Assembly (NCBI GenBank): GCA_024760905.1 | Contig: CM045734.1 | Span: 37,033,564 to 37,097,563 of the forward strand | Source: Plotosus lineatus | Lineage: Eukaryota; Chordata; Actinopteri; Siluriformes; Plotosidae | Direction of reading: 5' to 3' | Length of the DNA: 64,000 bases | Part shown: in pieces, positions 1 through 10,342 of the stretch | Numbering within the stretch: the first letter of the stretch is position 1 | Layout of the letters: every line of letters begins with the position of its first letter | Made by a program: the position numbers and the translations under genes | Notes under the pieces: generated by a model | Database searches by the model: none | Told to the model about the DNA's origin: nothing | Seen by the model: only the letters and a program-made list of their open reading frames with translations

Positions 1-245
1 TGTTTGGTCTGAGGTTGGAACGCAGAGGCAGGAGCCGAAGCGATAACGCCCAGATGTCCCGCTCCCCGTCACATCCTTCAGCTCTTCAGGGGGGACAAAT
101 TTATCTGACTGCCATTATTCATCCATGAAAAAAGTAGCCATATGCAGTATTGCAGAAACTTGGGAATGCATCTTGATGTCAAATTTAACTGAACAGTTCA
201 CAGGATGATCATAATCAAATCAATCTTAAGATCAGTAAAGATCAG

Positions 246-868
246 TACCGTATTTTCCGGACTATACGTCACTCTGGAGTACAAGTCACCTTGGCAAAAA
301 ATGCATAATAAAGAAGAAAAATACATATATAAGTCACACTAGACTATAATGCGTAAACTCATGGAAACTGTCTACCTTGGCTTGGAAATCTGTTGGCAGT
401 TTATATGACGTTGTGGTCCTCGCTCTGATAGAGAGGCGGCTGCGTTGCATGAAGCGGTGACACCAAGAAAGTCCTCACGCAAAGTCGCCTATATTCTTCA
501 TTGCAGTCATAGTAATCTCCGCTTTTCTCCAGTCCCTCACAAGTTTCTCATTCACTCTAAACTTTCTGCTGCTCGATTACCATTTTCTGTTGCATATTTC
601 ACTACTTGCAGACTGTAATCCGCAGAATAAGATTTTCTTTTTGGGAGCATTTCTTCAGTGGTACAGGATGAGCAGGTACTGATACCCAAGCCTAGAGTGC
701 CCTCTTGTGGTTGTGAGTGTAAAAATAACAAACGTGAAATTATGTTTTATTATTATGACGAATAGGATTATATGTAATAATTTTACATAGAAGTCGCTCT
801 GGAGTATTAGTCGCACCTTCAGCCAAAGTATGAAAAACAGTATGACTTATAGTTCGAAAAATATGGTA
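246..868. mobile_element. non-autonomous DNA transposon (MITE) with terminal inverted repeats
   Basis: The left end reads TACCGTATTTTCCGGACTAT. The complement of the right end reads TACCATATTTTTCGAACTAT, so the two ends form an imperfect inverted repeat of about 20 bp. Near both ends the sequence describes related steps (GTCACTCTGGAGTA at the left, GTCGCTCTGGAGTA at the right). No open frame for a transposase is seen. This end sequence is one I recall from fish interspersed repeats, but I cannot assign a superfamily. No clean target duplication was found. Confidence 0.65.
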
Positions 869-1704
869 GATCTCGAGATCAGCACTATTGCCTACAACAT
901 GCCTTCACAAACTGTGCTTACTAAAATCCCAATAAAGGTCTTGAATATCGAATCGGGCCATTTTCAACATTAAGCAGCACAGGAGTACACTTAAAATCAA
1001 GGGAGATTTAGAGGTACACAGATACATGCTGCTGTTATATTTTGTTGTTACTTCTGTATTGCTGGTTTAATCCACATCACCCTTTTTGTGACTTTTCATT
1101 GGCGAGCACCATCCATATGAAACAAGAAGTAGCTTCTGGCTGGGGAAACGTCAGCTGATACAGTTTCTGTGCCAGTAATTTTCTGCCACGCCAGCGTATC
1201 AAGCACAAGAAGGGGAGCAAATTACAAGCGTTTGCCTCCAATTTCCAAAACCTCAGTGATATCTTCAAGTGAATAAAATTAGGAAAATCTATTCCTCCCA
1301 TGAATCAGTTTGATTCACATGTGTGAGCAGCTTCAGGCATGTAAGTCGATTTACATGGCCGGCTGTCAAAAAATCTGAAATGCCTTTCACGCCAAACATC
1401 AATAAAGTCATATTTTTGCAGATTGATAACAACATGGCTGATAGCAACATACATGTAGATTTAGACTCTTGAGCAGGCTCCACGTCAGGATCCACTGATC
1501 TCTAGAAACAATTATATGACTTACAAAGCACAGCACCAAAACGTAAAAAGTGATTAAAATGATCTCAAACTCTTTGTTGATATCTAACAGAAGTTAATCA
1601 TAGCTTATCCCTGTAAGTATAATTTTCATGGTACTCTGTACACTTGATTATTAAATCATATTTAAGTGTTTTCTAGAATAAAACTTCCTGTTACCCTGGG
1701 CAAT
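869..1704. other. unique non-coding sequence, nothing recognised
   Basis: AT-rich sequence with two overlapping 70-codon minus-strand frames (1289-1495 and 1077-1301). They could be joined by one frameshift, but I recognise no motif in them. Treated as non-coding. Confidence 0.5.
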
Positions 1705-1725
1705 AAAAAAAAAAAAAAAAAAAAA
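1705..1725 (+). repeat. poly(A) run
   Basis: 21 consecutive A preceded by CAATA. It could be the tail of an old retroposed sequence, but no element is recognised upstream. Confidence 0.8.
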
Positions 1726-1936
1726 TCATCACTTCACCATTGAGATTTTACTTTAAATCATGGTGTGAATGCCACATGACAACTTCATAAAAGGCTCTGG
1801 TGCCCTATTCTCTGGACCCTTGTCTCCTGGATTTGAAGCATAATTGGAATTCCAAAGTGGCCTTGGTACCCTAAAACCTTATAAGTCCCTACTAGAGTAA
1901 ATGACTGTATATATCTGTATATCTGTAGCAGTGTGT

Positions 1937-2297
1937 CTTCTTTTCCTTTCGGCTTTTCCCTTCAGTGGTTGCCTCAGCGAATCATCTGCCTCCATCTCAC
2001 CCTATCCTCTGCATCTTCCTCTCTTATACCAACTACCTTCATGTCCTCCTTCACCACATCCATAAATCTTCTCTTTGGTCTTCCTCTGGGCCTTCTGCCT
2101 GGTAGTTCCAACCTCAGCATCCTACTACCAATATACTCACTATCCCTCCTCTGTACATGTCCAAACCATCTCACTCTAGCCTCTCTGACTTTGACTCCAA
2201 AACATCTTACATGTGCTGTCCCTCTGATGATGCACTCATTCCTGATCCTATCCATCCTCGTTACTCCCAAAGAGAACCTCAAAATTTCCATCTCTGA
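1937..2297 (-). mobile_element. RTE-type LINE, 5'-truncated 3' fragment
   Basis: On the minus strand this encodes the C-terminal end of an RTE-type reverse transcriptase protein (about 105 codons, 2291-1974). Landmarks are RWFGHVQRRDSEYIG and the Arg-rich PGRRPRGRPKRRF segment. It is followed by the characteristic 3' tail (GATTCGCTG then a purine-rich AAAGGAAAAGAAG end). The same segment recurs at 6804, 15407, 31233 and 58010. The reverse transcriptase core is absent, so this is a dead copy made by 5' truncation. No clear target duplication. Confidence 0.88.
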
Positions 2298-3256
2298 AAT
2301 CTGTCTTATTTACTTATTTTAATATTATTTGTGTATTATTTATTAATAAATTGTTTCAGACCACGTGTTTATTTTAGAAAGGTGTCAATTACATACCACT
2401 GAGTGTTTGAAATGATTTAGGGAGGCTTCAAACAGAGTGGTTCGAATGGAAGTTTAGCGTAACTCCAAACCATGCTGGACCACAGTGAAGTTTTTTGACA
2501 CCATAATGGTGTTTGGCGTAGACCATGCGGCTGATATGCCAGGTTGCTGTCATATTTTGGTTTCTGTGTGGTTCGGTGTATGCTGTCAGGACCATCCCAT
2601 GTGGGGCCTGCATTACACCTAAATACTACTTAAAAACATTCACATGAAAAAATTCTAAATAAATAATAGGTAAACACAAAATTTTCAGCTTATATTACTG
2701 AAATATTATTTAAAAAATCCCCTTTAATTAATGTCTTTCAGTAAAAAATAAAGAGTAAAAATAAGGAATACATTTGCAAAAGGGTACATAGGAAGCCAAT
2801 CACAATTCTTTCTTCTGAGATGCTTGATGCACATACACCATGAAAAGTTAATCATCTCTCATTCTGTGCAAATCTCAACCCATAAGATCGATAAACACAA
2901 CACCCAGTCCAGCACAAACACACTGACCCATGCCTGCACTCCCATGAGCCTTGTGTGGCATGCCTGCTCCTCCATGTGTACTTCTTACCCCCAATGATGA
3001 ATAAAATGGCATGACTAATATCCTGCTGCTTTCCCGATGAGGGCTAATGTATGGATTTGTTACAGGAAATCCCAGGCAGTGTAACCCCTACTACTTTCAT
3101 ATCCAAACACTGAGCAGGCCCGGGGAGGAGCAGCTGCAGCTGTGTGATGCTATTAGCTGTGGTGATTAGCAAAGGGGCTCTGTGCACCATGTGGAGCAGG
3201 AGTCAGAATGAGCAGGGTGAACCAAGGGCTACATTGGATATGGCCAGGGTAATGAT
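2298..3256. other. unique AT-rich non-coding sequence
   Basis: No repeat family or coding sequence recognised. Contains a 61-codon minus-strand frame without recognisable motifs. Confidence 0.5.
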
Positions 3257-3263
3257 TGTGTGT

Positions 3264-3327
<64 letters not shown>
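3257..3327. repeat. (GT)n microsatellite
   Basis: About 71 bp of GT with a single TA interruption near the start. Frames reading Cys-Val through it are artefacts. Confidence 0.97.
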
Positions 3328-3328
<1 letters not shown>

Positions 3329-3581
3329 ACACAATAAAAAAAAAAAATTGTACACACTACAAGTTATGCTCTCTATCAACTCTCCCTTCTACTTCCGCAC
3401 ACATTGTTAGTGTCTGTCACTTTTGTATGATATGTTTATTTACAATTTCAAATTGGGAAGAGTGCAGTTCATAATGTTTTGCGTATATGCACAGTACACA
3501 CTTTACAGCACAAAATTGATATCAGTTTAACTCCGTCACACCTGGGATACATGCACACGAAACCAGGTAAATCTCAAATTG

Positions 3582-3584
<3 letters not shown>

Positions 3585-3621
<37 letters not shown>

Positions 3622-3635
3622 ATATATATATATAT
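3585..3635. repeat. (GT)n(TA)n compound microsatellite
   Basis: GT repeat of about 35 bp passing into TA, immediately before the TIR of the next transposon. TA is also the expected target of that element. Confidence 0.95.
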
Positions 3636-3636
3636 C

Positions 3637-4137
3637 CAGGGATCCCTCACTACTTCGTGCTTCAGTTTCTGCGGCTTCAGTGCATTGCGAGTTTTTCAAA
3701 AAATATTCATCGAAAAATTTAAAAAAATAAGGAAAAATAGGGAAAAGGTTTAGGAAAATGCTGCAAAACAATGCCAATTATGCAAAAAAAAAAACCCAAA
3801 CAAACAAAAACAACCAAAAAAACCCAACCCAAAACCTCCCAACAAAACTACTTACACTTTCATGTGAGGTGCGCATCTGAGTGTGTGCGTGCGCATCTGT
3901 GTGTACTTATATTTTATTTACATCTCATGCATTATTTTTGAATGTTTAATTGTTATTATAAGCATTTATAGTGTTGAAAATGTATTTATTAATATTATAT
4001 ACACATATACATGTACGTATACGTCCGTCATTCAGAGGGCTCAATCCTACTTTGTGCTTTGTAGAAATCGTCGGTCGCGGGGGGGGGGGGGGGGGGGGGC
4101 TCAGTCCCCATTAACTGTGGAAAGTGAGGAATCCCTG
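3637..4137 (+). mobile_element. Tigger/pogo-like MITE, family A copy 1
   Basis: Starts CAGGGATCCCTCACTACTTC and ends GAAAGTGAGGAATCCCTG, an imperfect inverted repeat beside TA dinucleotides. This is the pattern of Tc1/mariner/pogo elements. Internal landmarks are GGCTTCAGTGCATTG near the left end, an A/C-rich stretch, and GGGGGGG then TCAGTCCCCATTAACTG near the right end. Three more copies lie at 37369, 50207 and 61751. The poly(G) run at 4079-4099 is an expansion of a G-rich position also present in the other copies. No transposase frame. Confidence 0.8.
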
Positions 4138-4143
4138 TATATA

Positions 4144-4420
4144 CAGTGGTACCTCACTTTACAAACGTCCCAACAAATGAAAAATCCAGGTTACGAAACG
4201 CATTTTCCTAAAATTTTTGTCTCTGGATACGAAACAAGTTCACGTTGCAAAAGCGCCATCTCAAAAATTCAAACAATGTGAAATTCAAAGTTGCTCTCCC
4301 ATTGGCTATCTCCCAACATCCCACCCCGCTGGCCTCCCATTGGCTAGGAGGGATGACGCAGCTCCCTCCCATCATCCACATGTAAAATGCGGTCCAACTT
4401 ACGAAAAATCCAGGTTACGA
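4144..4420 (+). mobile_element. Tigger-like element, 3'-truncated
   Basis: Begins CAGTGGTACCTCACTTTAC after a TA and continues with repeated GGTTACGAA motifs and the CCCCGCTGGCCTCCCATTGG segment. Both are shared with the copies at 29185 and 40803. The matching right-hand TIR is missing, so the copy appears truncated near 4420. It starts 6 bp after the preceding MITE, separated only by TATATA. Confidence 0.72.
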
Positions 4421-5359
4421 ACCCACTTAAAAGTGGTTAAAAGTGTGAAAACTGCTGACATTCTCTGAGGTAACAAGCTAAAGTTAAAAGACACTGCTTC
4501 ATGTTACAAATGTATACAAAACACAAAAATATATGGTGACTGTGGACCTTTGAGAGTCAATGTAGGAATAAACAAATAATTTTAGACAAAACAGCATTAA
4601 TTGCATTGATTTCTTGTCTTGAGCAGAAACCTTCACAAATGTCAGAACTCTGTTTTTCCTGTCCAAGAATCATTTTCAATGCTACAAATCCTTTGGTTTA
4701 GTGCATACAGAAGAGCTAAGTGGATGTAGCCTAAGGTTGCGTCAGTGAGTTCTCACAAACTTATATTCACTTTGATTAAACTTTCTAGTAATATCAATTA
4801 TCGTAGTATTATATTGTATTATATCGTATTATAGTAATCAACAAATTTCTGTTAAAGCAAAAAAAATTTCAGAGCAAAATCTAATGACAACTTTAAGGTT
4901 GCTTCTTTGACTCTGTCCATAGCTTTCCAATGACTTCACGTGATTTTCCTGTACAAACACAAGTGGCAATTTTGGAGGGTTATATCTGAAGTGATGAGTG
5001 TTTATGCTTGGCTATCAAGTTGACCATGGATTACAATATGGTAAGATTTTGCATGACTGTTTATTATAATGACAACCTAAGTACATACGGACAAAATTTC
5101 TTTCTAACAGCTCCCAACGGTCATTAAAACTAAGGAACAAAACCGCAGGAACTAAGTGAGAAACGAGGGAGGTTTTCGTTGTCCCAAATCAGAGCGTGTT
5201 CAGATCATTTTGTAGCAAAGTAATCACGTGCAATTTTTTTGTTATTTTTATTATTTACTCCAATTTGATCTGGTTGTAAATTATATTATTAATATGAAAT
5301 CGGCAAGGTATGCTGTCAATAAGCAAACCGGATTAGATTATATAGGATTTGACATAATT
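4421..5359. other. unique AT-rich non-coding sequence
   Basis: No repeat family or coding sequence recognised. Confidence 0.5.
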
Positions 5360-5370
5360 ATACTCTGTTT

Positions 5371-6086
5371 ACGGTGGCACGGTGGCATAGTGGTTAGCAC
5401 GTCCGCCTCACAGCAAGAACGCCTGAGTTCGATTCCCAGCCTGGGCGTTTCTGTGTGGAGTTTGCATGTTTTCCCCATGCTTGCGTGGGTTTCTTCTGGG
5501 TGCTCCGGTTTCCTCCCACAATCAAAAGACATGCACAGTAGGTTAATTGTCAGTCTTAAACCTCCCTTAAAACTCCCTTTTACTCGGGAGTCGCCACAGC
5601 GAATCGTCTGATTCGCACGTTTGATTTGGCAGAGGTTTTTACATCGGCTGCCCTTCCTGTCACAACCCTTTTTAGCAAGGGACAGAAACACACTGACAAC
5701 TTTGCAGCCTACTCTTTACGAAAGTCAGCAATGGTTCTTTTACGTGCCTCTCACCATAGACAGTGAGAGACATGGCCCGCCTTTGATAACCCAGTTAGCT
5801 GCACTGGGGGGGGGGACAGTGACAATCTTTGGGGAGAGTGGGACTTGAACCTCCAACCTTTGGATCAGCGATCCAGCACCCTATACCACTAGACCACCAC
5901 TGCCCCTATGCACAGTAGGTTAATTGGCCGTTCTAAATTGCCCGTAGGTTCGCATCGTGCAGAAGGCAATGGCAAACCACTGCATTAATCCTGCCAAGAA
6001 AACCTCCATGAAGATGATAACCAGGGCATTATCCTTCATGGCAGGTCGCCAATGGTCGTCCTACGACTCAGGCACTAGATAGATAG
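5371..6086 (+). mobile_element. V-SINE/DANA-like SINE, split by a second SINE
   Basis: The head ACGGTGGCACGGTGGCATAG with TGGTTAGCAC (A box-like) and GAGTTCGATTCC (B box-like) is a tRNA-derived Pol III promoter. It is followed by the TTTGCATGTTTTCCCC and GGTTTCCTCCCACA body known from DANA/V-SINEs. The 3' end (GGCAATGGCAAACCACTGC to a GATA-repeat tail) differs from the tail of the copy at 26262. Flanks carry an 11-bp near-perfect target duplication, ATACTCTG(T/C)TT (5360-5370 and 6087-6097). Removing the inner insertion and its duplicated target leaves about 339 bp. Confidence 0.85.
5550..5907 (-). mobile_element. tRNA-derived SINE with RTE-type tail, nested in a V-SINE
   Basis: Read on the minus strand: the head GGGCAGTGGTGGTCTAGTGG (A box) and GGTTCAAGTCC (B box), then the body with AAAAGAACCATTGCTGAC, then CAGGAAGGGCAGCCGATG, and the RTE-like end GATTCGCTGTGGCGAC. 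It is flanked by a perfect 19-bp duplication, ATGCACAGTAGGTTAATTG (5531-5549 and 5908-5926). That duplication consists of V-SINE sequence, so this element inserted after the V-SINE. The G run at 5808-5816 is a variable homopolymer seen in all copies of the family. Confidence 0.9.
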
Positions 6087-6097
6087 ATACTCTGCTT

Positions 6098-6711
6098 GGA
6101 TATATCCTCACATTCACATCAGTACCGCTAGGCACAGGTACAACGCTACCCCAAGGTTAAATGGAAAGTTCCATCAAAGTGGAAGACTCCTTCTCTTTGA
6201 CAGATTTGCAACTTTTTCACACCAAGATATAAACCGGCAAATTGACATTGTGACTGAAGATAGATAGAAGTGTTAACAATAGTCTTAAAATGTGAGTTCA
6301 GTCTACTGTTTAAGGTTGTTTCCCTCAACACTGTGGTACCGCGCAAGAACCAGACAACCCACTTGACCATTAATAGTGAGTCCAGTTCACAACTGTAGAC
6401 CTTAGGCACCATAGTACAATCTATAAAATTGTTAGAATAGTATTCGTTAATGATGCCATTTCCCATGTTTTGTTAATTTTTAAAAAAATAAAATTTAACT
6501 TTAGAAAAAAAAGAAAAAAACTCATCTTGATTTTCTCAAAATGAACATTTTGGGGTTGTCTGCTTCTTGCACGGTGTCACAGAACTTGAACTTGACCTCT
6601 GTCCTTGGGTATTATTTTTAATCATTAGTATTACACATTACAATCGCATATGACAGTTCATGTTAGATTGAGGTACTATGTGTCATATTACTTTGAGTTA
6701 ATCCTTGCATA
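6098..6711. other. unique AT-rich non-coding sequence
   Basis: Contains a 106-codon minus-strand frame (6466-6146) with no recognisable motif. No repeats recognised. Confidence 0.45.
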
Positions 6712-6803
6712 CCCTACGATGGCCTTGTGAGCTGTTAGGAGTGTACTTTGTCCTCACTCAAATTTGACTGAGATGGGTGCCAGCCTCTTTGCGATCCTGA
6801 ATA
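6712..6803 (+). mobile_element. SINE tail fragment (tail type B)
   Basis: GATGGCCTTGTGAGCTGTTA through GAGATGGGTGCCAGCCTC matches the tail of the SINEs at 8532, 26262, 57731 and 58773. The head is missing, consistent with 5' truncation. It abuts the RTE copy that follows. Confidence 0.7.
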
Positions 6804-6804
6804 G

Positions 6805-7506
6805 ATGCTGGAGGAATGGGGGAGACGTGTGCTGGTGTCCATTTTTAAAAACAAGGGAGACATGCAGGCTTGTGGCAACTACAGAGGGATAAAGTTGCTG
6901 AGCCATATGATGAAGCTATGGGAAAGAATAGTGGAAGTTATACTAAGGGCAGAGGTAAGCATTTGTGAACAACAGTTTGGTTTCATGCCAAGAAAGCGCA
7001 CCACAGATGCAGTGTTTGCCTTGAGGATCTTAATAGAGAAGTACAGAGAAGGTCAGACGGAGCTGCATTGTGCCTTTGTGGATATGGAGAAAGCATTTGA
7101 CAGGGTGACAAGAAAGGAACTTTGGTATTGCATGAGGAAGTCTGGAGTGACAGAGAAGTATGTTAGAGTGGTGCAGGACATGTATGAGAGATGTAAGACA
7201 GTGGTGAGGTGTGCTGATGGTGTGACAGAAGAGTTCAAGGTGGAGGTGGGACTGCATCAAGGGTCAGCTCTGAGCCCTTTTTTGTGTGCTATGGTGATGA
7301 ACAGGTTGACAGACGAGGTGAGACAAGATTCCCCATGGACTATGATGTTTGCAGATGACATTGTGATCTGTAGTGATAACAGAAAGCAAGTGCAGGAAAA
7401 TCTAGAGAGGTGGCAGTATGCCCTGGAAAGGAGAGGAATGAAGGTTAGCCTCAGTAAAACAGAATACGTGTGTGTGAGAACGACAAGGACCCAAGAGGAA
7501 CGGTGA
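6805..7506 (+). pseudogene. RTE reverse transcriptase core (fragment)
   Basis: A 233-codon frame covering most of the reverse transcriptase domain of an RTE-clade LINE, the enzyme that copies LINE RNA at a nicked chromosomal target. Motif A reads FVDMEKAFD (about residues 92-100), motif B is HQGSALSPFL (residues 151-160), and motif C contains the catalytic FADD (7348-7359). The three catalytic aspartates are therefore present. The endonuclease domain that should precede it is missing. The frame is lost near the end by a shift, after which the C-terminal part continues in another frame at 7603. The start codon given is simply the first ATG of an interrupted frame, not a real initiation site. 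Confidence 0.9.
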
Positions 7507-7602
7507 GGTTACAGGGAGCAGAGATAAAGAAGGTGGAGGATTTAGTATTTAGGCTCAACAATCCAGAGCAATGGAGAGTGTGGAAAAGAGGTCAAGAAGT
7601 GT

Positions 7603-8028
7603 GTGCAGGCAGGTTGGAATGGTTGGAGAAAAGTTTCCGGTGTAATCTGTGATAGGAGGGTATCGGCAAAAAAGAAAGGAAAAGTGTACAAGATGGTGTT
7701 GAGGCCAGCAATGTTGTATGGTCTAGAAACAGTGGCCCTGGGGAAAAGAAAGGAGGCAGAGCTGGAGGTAGCAGAGATGAAAATGTTGAGGTTCTCTTTA
7801 GGAGTAACAAGGGTGGATAGGATCAGGAATGAGCACATCAGAAGGACAGCACATGTAAGAGATTTTGGAGACAAAGTCAGAAAAGCCAGATTGAGATGGT
7901 TTGGACATGTACAGAGGAGGGATAGTGAGTATATTGGTCGAAGGATGCTGAGGTTGGAACTACCAGGCAGAAGGCCTGGGGGAAGACCAAAGAGAAGATT
8001 TTTGGATGTGGTGAAGGAGGACATGTAG
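7603..8028 (+). pseudogene. RTE reverse transcriptase C-terminal region (fragment)
   Basis: A 141-codon frame continuing the protein after the frameshift. It includes GWNGWRKVSGVICDRRVS, RPAMLYGLETVALGKR and RWFGHVQRRDSEYIG, ending in the basic PGRRPGGRPKRRF segment and VVKEDM. It matches the C-terminal parts of the copies at 1937, 15407, 31233 and 58010 apart from small indels. A premature stop after VVKEDM removes the last residues seen in the other copies. Part of a dead LINE. Confidence 0.88.
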
Positions 8029-8130
8029 TTGGTGTAAGAGAAGAAGATACAGAGGTTAGGGTGAGATGGAGGCAGATGATTCGCTGTGGCAATCCCTGAA
8101 GGGAACAGCTGAAAGGAAAAGAAGAAGAAG

Positions 8131-9025
8131 GCGGCTAATACAATGCTGAGTATAAACCTGATGGAACTGGTGTGGTCTCTAAGATTAGATACATTCACAG
8201 CACAACCATATGTCTTGAAGTGTAGAGTGGCATGAAGAAAGCTACCCATCACAATGTCAAAGAAAGGCCATATTAAAACCAATTTGGAGACTTACAAAAC
8301 ACAGGAAAAGGGTCTCTGGATGAACTAGTTTTTGACCTAGGCCATACATTTGGCTAAACACTAAACATAAAAAACATCATCTGCATAATGAAGCATGGTG
8401 GCGGTAGAATCATAATTGCAATGTATTTAAATGGAGTTGCAAGTGGAGGGTTTCAAAACCAAGAAACGGAAAGTGTTGTAATAAAAGGCTAAAACCCAAG
8501 ACTTCAATATGATTAAGACTCTGTGGAAAGAGGCAGTGGTGGTCTGGTGGTAAGGTGCTGGATCACTGACCCCAAGGTTGAGGGCTCAAGCCCCACTCTT
8601 AACAGATTGTGCAGTTAACTGTGTTATCAAAGGCCGGTCATGTCTCTCACTGTCTATGGTGTGAGGCTGTAAAAGAACCATTGCTGATTTGCGTCAAGAG
8701 GAGCTGCATAGCCATCAGCGTGTTTCTGCCCTGCAATGGCCTGGCGAGCTGTCCAAAGTGTACTCTGCCCTCGCACAGAGTCAGCTGAGATGGGCGCCAG
8801 CCTCCCTGCAACCCTAATTAGGATTTAGCAGTTCAAAAAAGTGAATGAATGAATGAACTCTGTGGAAAGATTTTAGAATTGCTATTTTTTTAATGGTCTC
8901 CAGCCAATTTCACAAAATAAGTTTGCCAGGACAAATGGGAAAAATTTCAGGATCGGCATGTGCAAAGTGGATTGAGACATCATGCCTCTCAACCAAATAA
9001 GAACTCATTCCATACCTTTGCTAAA
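8131..9025 (+). mobile_element. Tc1-like transposon remnant, interrupted by a SINE
   Basis: 8371-8420 carries a KHGGG-type segment of Tc1-like transposases (GAAGCATGGTGGCGGTAG followed by ATCATAATTGC). After the inserted SINE (8532-8856) the sequence resumes with CTGTGGAAAGATTTTAGAAT and AAATTTCAGGATCGGCATGT, which I recognise as the C-terminal part of a Tc1-like transposase. Several stops and indels make it an old pseudogene. It is interrupted on its right by the LINE at 9026, and the flank resumes at 12085. Terminal repeats were not found. Confidence 0.6.
8532..8856 (+). mobile_element. tRNA-derived SINE, same head as 5550 but with tail type B
   Basis: The head GGCAGTGGTGGTCTGGTGGT and the AAAAGAACCATTGCTGAT body match the SINE at 5550-5907. 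From about 8738 the sequence changes to CTGCAATGGCCTGGCGAGCT and GAGATGGGCGCCAGCCTCC, ending in a GAAT-repeat tail. This is the tail carried by V-SINE-type elements. A perfect 14-bp target duplication ACTCTGTGGAAAGA (8518-8531 and 8857-8870) shows that the head and tail inserted as one unit. Confidence 0.9.
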
Positions 9026-9103
9026 GGTCAGGTCAGGTCAGGTATGAGGGCATGCGCTGGGACGGCACTTCGCTGCGTTCACCAGCCGCCTTCACTCATC
9101 TGG

Positions 9104-9343
9104 TCATCTCCCCGATCGACCAGGCCTGCGCAGGGCCCATACCCCCGGCAGGGCAGCCCTCAGCTGCGACAACCATGTCGCATGCGGCCGTCCCCGCGAT
9201 CGGCTCCAGCCCTTTGGATTCCGAACAGACAGGATCCGGTGTGCTGTGTCCGAAGGTGGGAAACGCACCAACTGCCCATAGTAGCGCAGCTGACTGTCGC
9301 GGATCAAGCAGGTTATTCTTACCATCCCTGCATCCCCGAGCAC
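9104..9343 (-). pseudogene. LINE C-terminal region (fragment)
   Basis: A 79-codon minus-strand frame of the 9026-12084 LINE, lying after the reverse transcriptase core. It contains RDSQLRYYGQLVRFP followed by an Arg-rich SRGRPHATWLSQ segment. This layout resembles the C-terminal end of RTE-type proteins. It is out of frame with the fragment at 9461, and the intervening sequence has stops. Confidence 0.75.
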
Positions 9344-9460
9344 CTTGCGGTTGGTAACAAAGTCTCACCAGCGGTATCTGAAGATGCAGCGAAAGGAAGT
9401 CGTAACGAAGGAGTCCAGTCATCATCCAAGCTAAACCGTGAGCGTCCATGTCTCGCTCGA

Positions 9461-9925
9461 CTAGAGCCATACAGGGAGCACAAGGGAGCGAAAGACTCGG
9501 TCTTTCGTCCGCCTGCTCAGATACCTCGACCGCCACACGGTCCTGTCCAGCAAGTTCATCGCTCCGTATGCTAGGCCAAGTCGATGATTGATCTCGGCCC
9601 AGCAATCAGTGGAACAATGGACCACGCTGTCAAGGTAAGTGAAAGACTCCACGATCTCTACTCTTTCACAACCCACAGCGATCGAGTCAACAGCAGCATC
9701 TAAGAGGTCGCCGAAAGCCTGGATCTTGGTTTTGATCCAGGAGACTCGCAAACCAAGTGGCTCCGCCTCCTCACCCAGCGAACAGAGAGTCTCCGTCAGG
9801 ACATCCACCGTCTCCGCGAAGATCACTGCGTCATCGACAAAGTCCAGATCAGTAATCCGAACCTCACCGAATGACACACCGCAGGCTGATCCACCCGATA
9901 CCGCCGCCATGATGATCCAGTCCAT
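9461..9925 (-). pseudogene. LINE reverse transcriptase palm, motif C (fragment)
   Basis: A 154-codon frame that includes the catalytic motif C as FVDD (in DLDFVDDAVIF, residues 27-37). It is followed by the LGLRVSWIKTKIQAFGD segment and FTYLDSVVHCS, typical of the region after the palm in LINE reverse transcriptases. FVDD in place of the commoner FADD keeps both aspartates. The conserved segment ends with LVLPVWL before the frame is lost. Confidence 0.85.
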
Positions 9926-9955
9926 TGCAGTACTGAAGAGAATGGGGGTCAGAAC

Positions 9956-10180
9956 TCACCCCTGCCTCACTCCGGTCTTGACCGAAAAGAAGTCAGAGGT
10001 GGAGCCCCCACACCTCACAGCACTCTCTGTCCCAGAATACAGCGACAATATCAGCCGGACCAGAGCCGACGGGATCCCACGTAGACGAAGTATGCCCCAG
10101 AGGGCCTCCCTATCCACCGAGTCGAACATCTTGCGAAAGTCTATATAGGCAGCAAGGAACCCCCTATCAAACTCCCGCAA
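9956..10180 (-). pseudogene. LINE reverse transcriptase motifs A and B (fragment)
   Basis: A 74-codon frame with motif A as AAYIDFRKMFDSVDREALW (residues 9-27; the Asp in IDF is the first catalytic aspartate) and the VRQG of motif B at its end. A frameshift separates it from the fragments on either side. Confidence 0.85.
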
Positions 10181-10342
10181 GCACTCAAATAGGACGCGGA
10201 GCGCCAGGATGTGGTCAACAGTAGACCTCTTCGGTGTAAACCCGGACTGTTCAGGGCGCTGGTGCGCTAGAAGCTGCTGTCGGATCTTGTCCAGTAGAAT
10301 CCGTGCGAAGACCTTTCCAGGAACTGAGAGGAGAGTAACCTC

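Larger units (their letters stand above)
6804..8130 (+). mobile_element. RTE-type LINE, 5'-truncated, with reverse transcriptase region
   Basis: The sequence enters the element inside the protein upstream of the reverse transcriptase core and runs to the RTE 3' end (GATTCGCTGTGGC, GGAAAAGAAGAAGAAG at about 8130). The endonuclease half is absent, as expected from 5' truncation during target-primed reverse transcription. The reading frame shifts near 7480 and carries a small deletion near 7550 relative to the copy at 31233, so it is non-functional. It sits between a SINE tail and a Tc1 remnant. Confidence 0.9.

Noticed and set aside
1077..1495. Frameshifted coding region of about 140 codons on the minus strand
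   Set aside because: Two overlapping frames of this length are expected somewhere in 64 kb, and no motif was recognised.
1933..2322. Protein on the plus strand (129 codons, Leu/Ser-rich)
   Set aside because: It is the antisense shadow of the RTE C-terminal coding region. The same shadow occurs at 15511, 31342 and 57977.
4079..4099. G-quadruplex regulatory element
   Set aside because: The G run is an expansion at a G-rich position inside a MITE and lies next to no gene.
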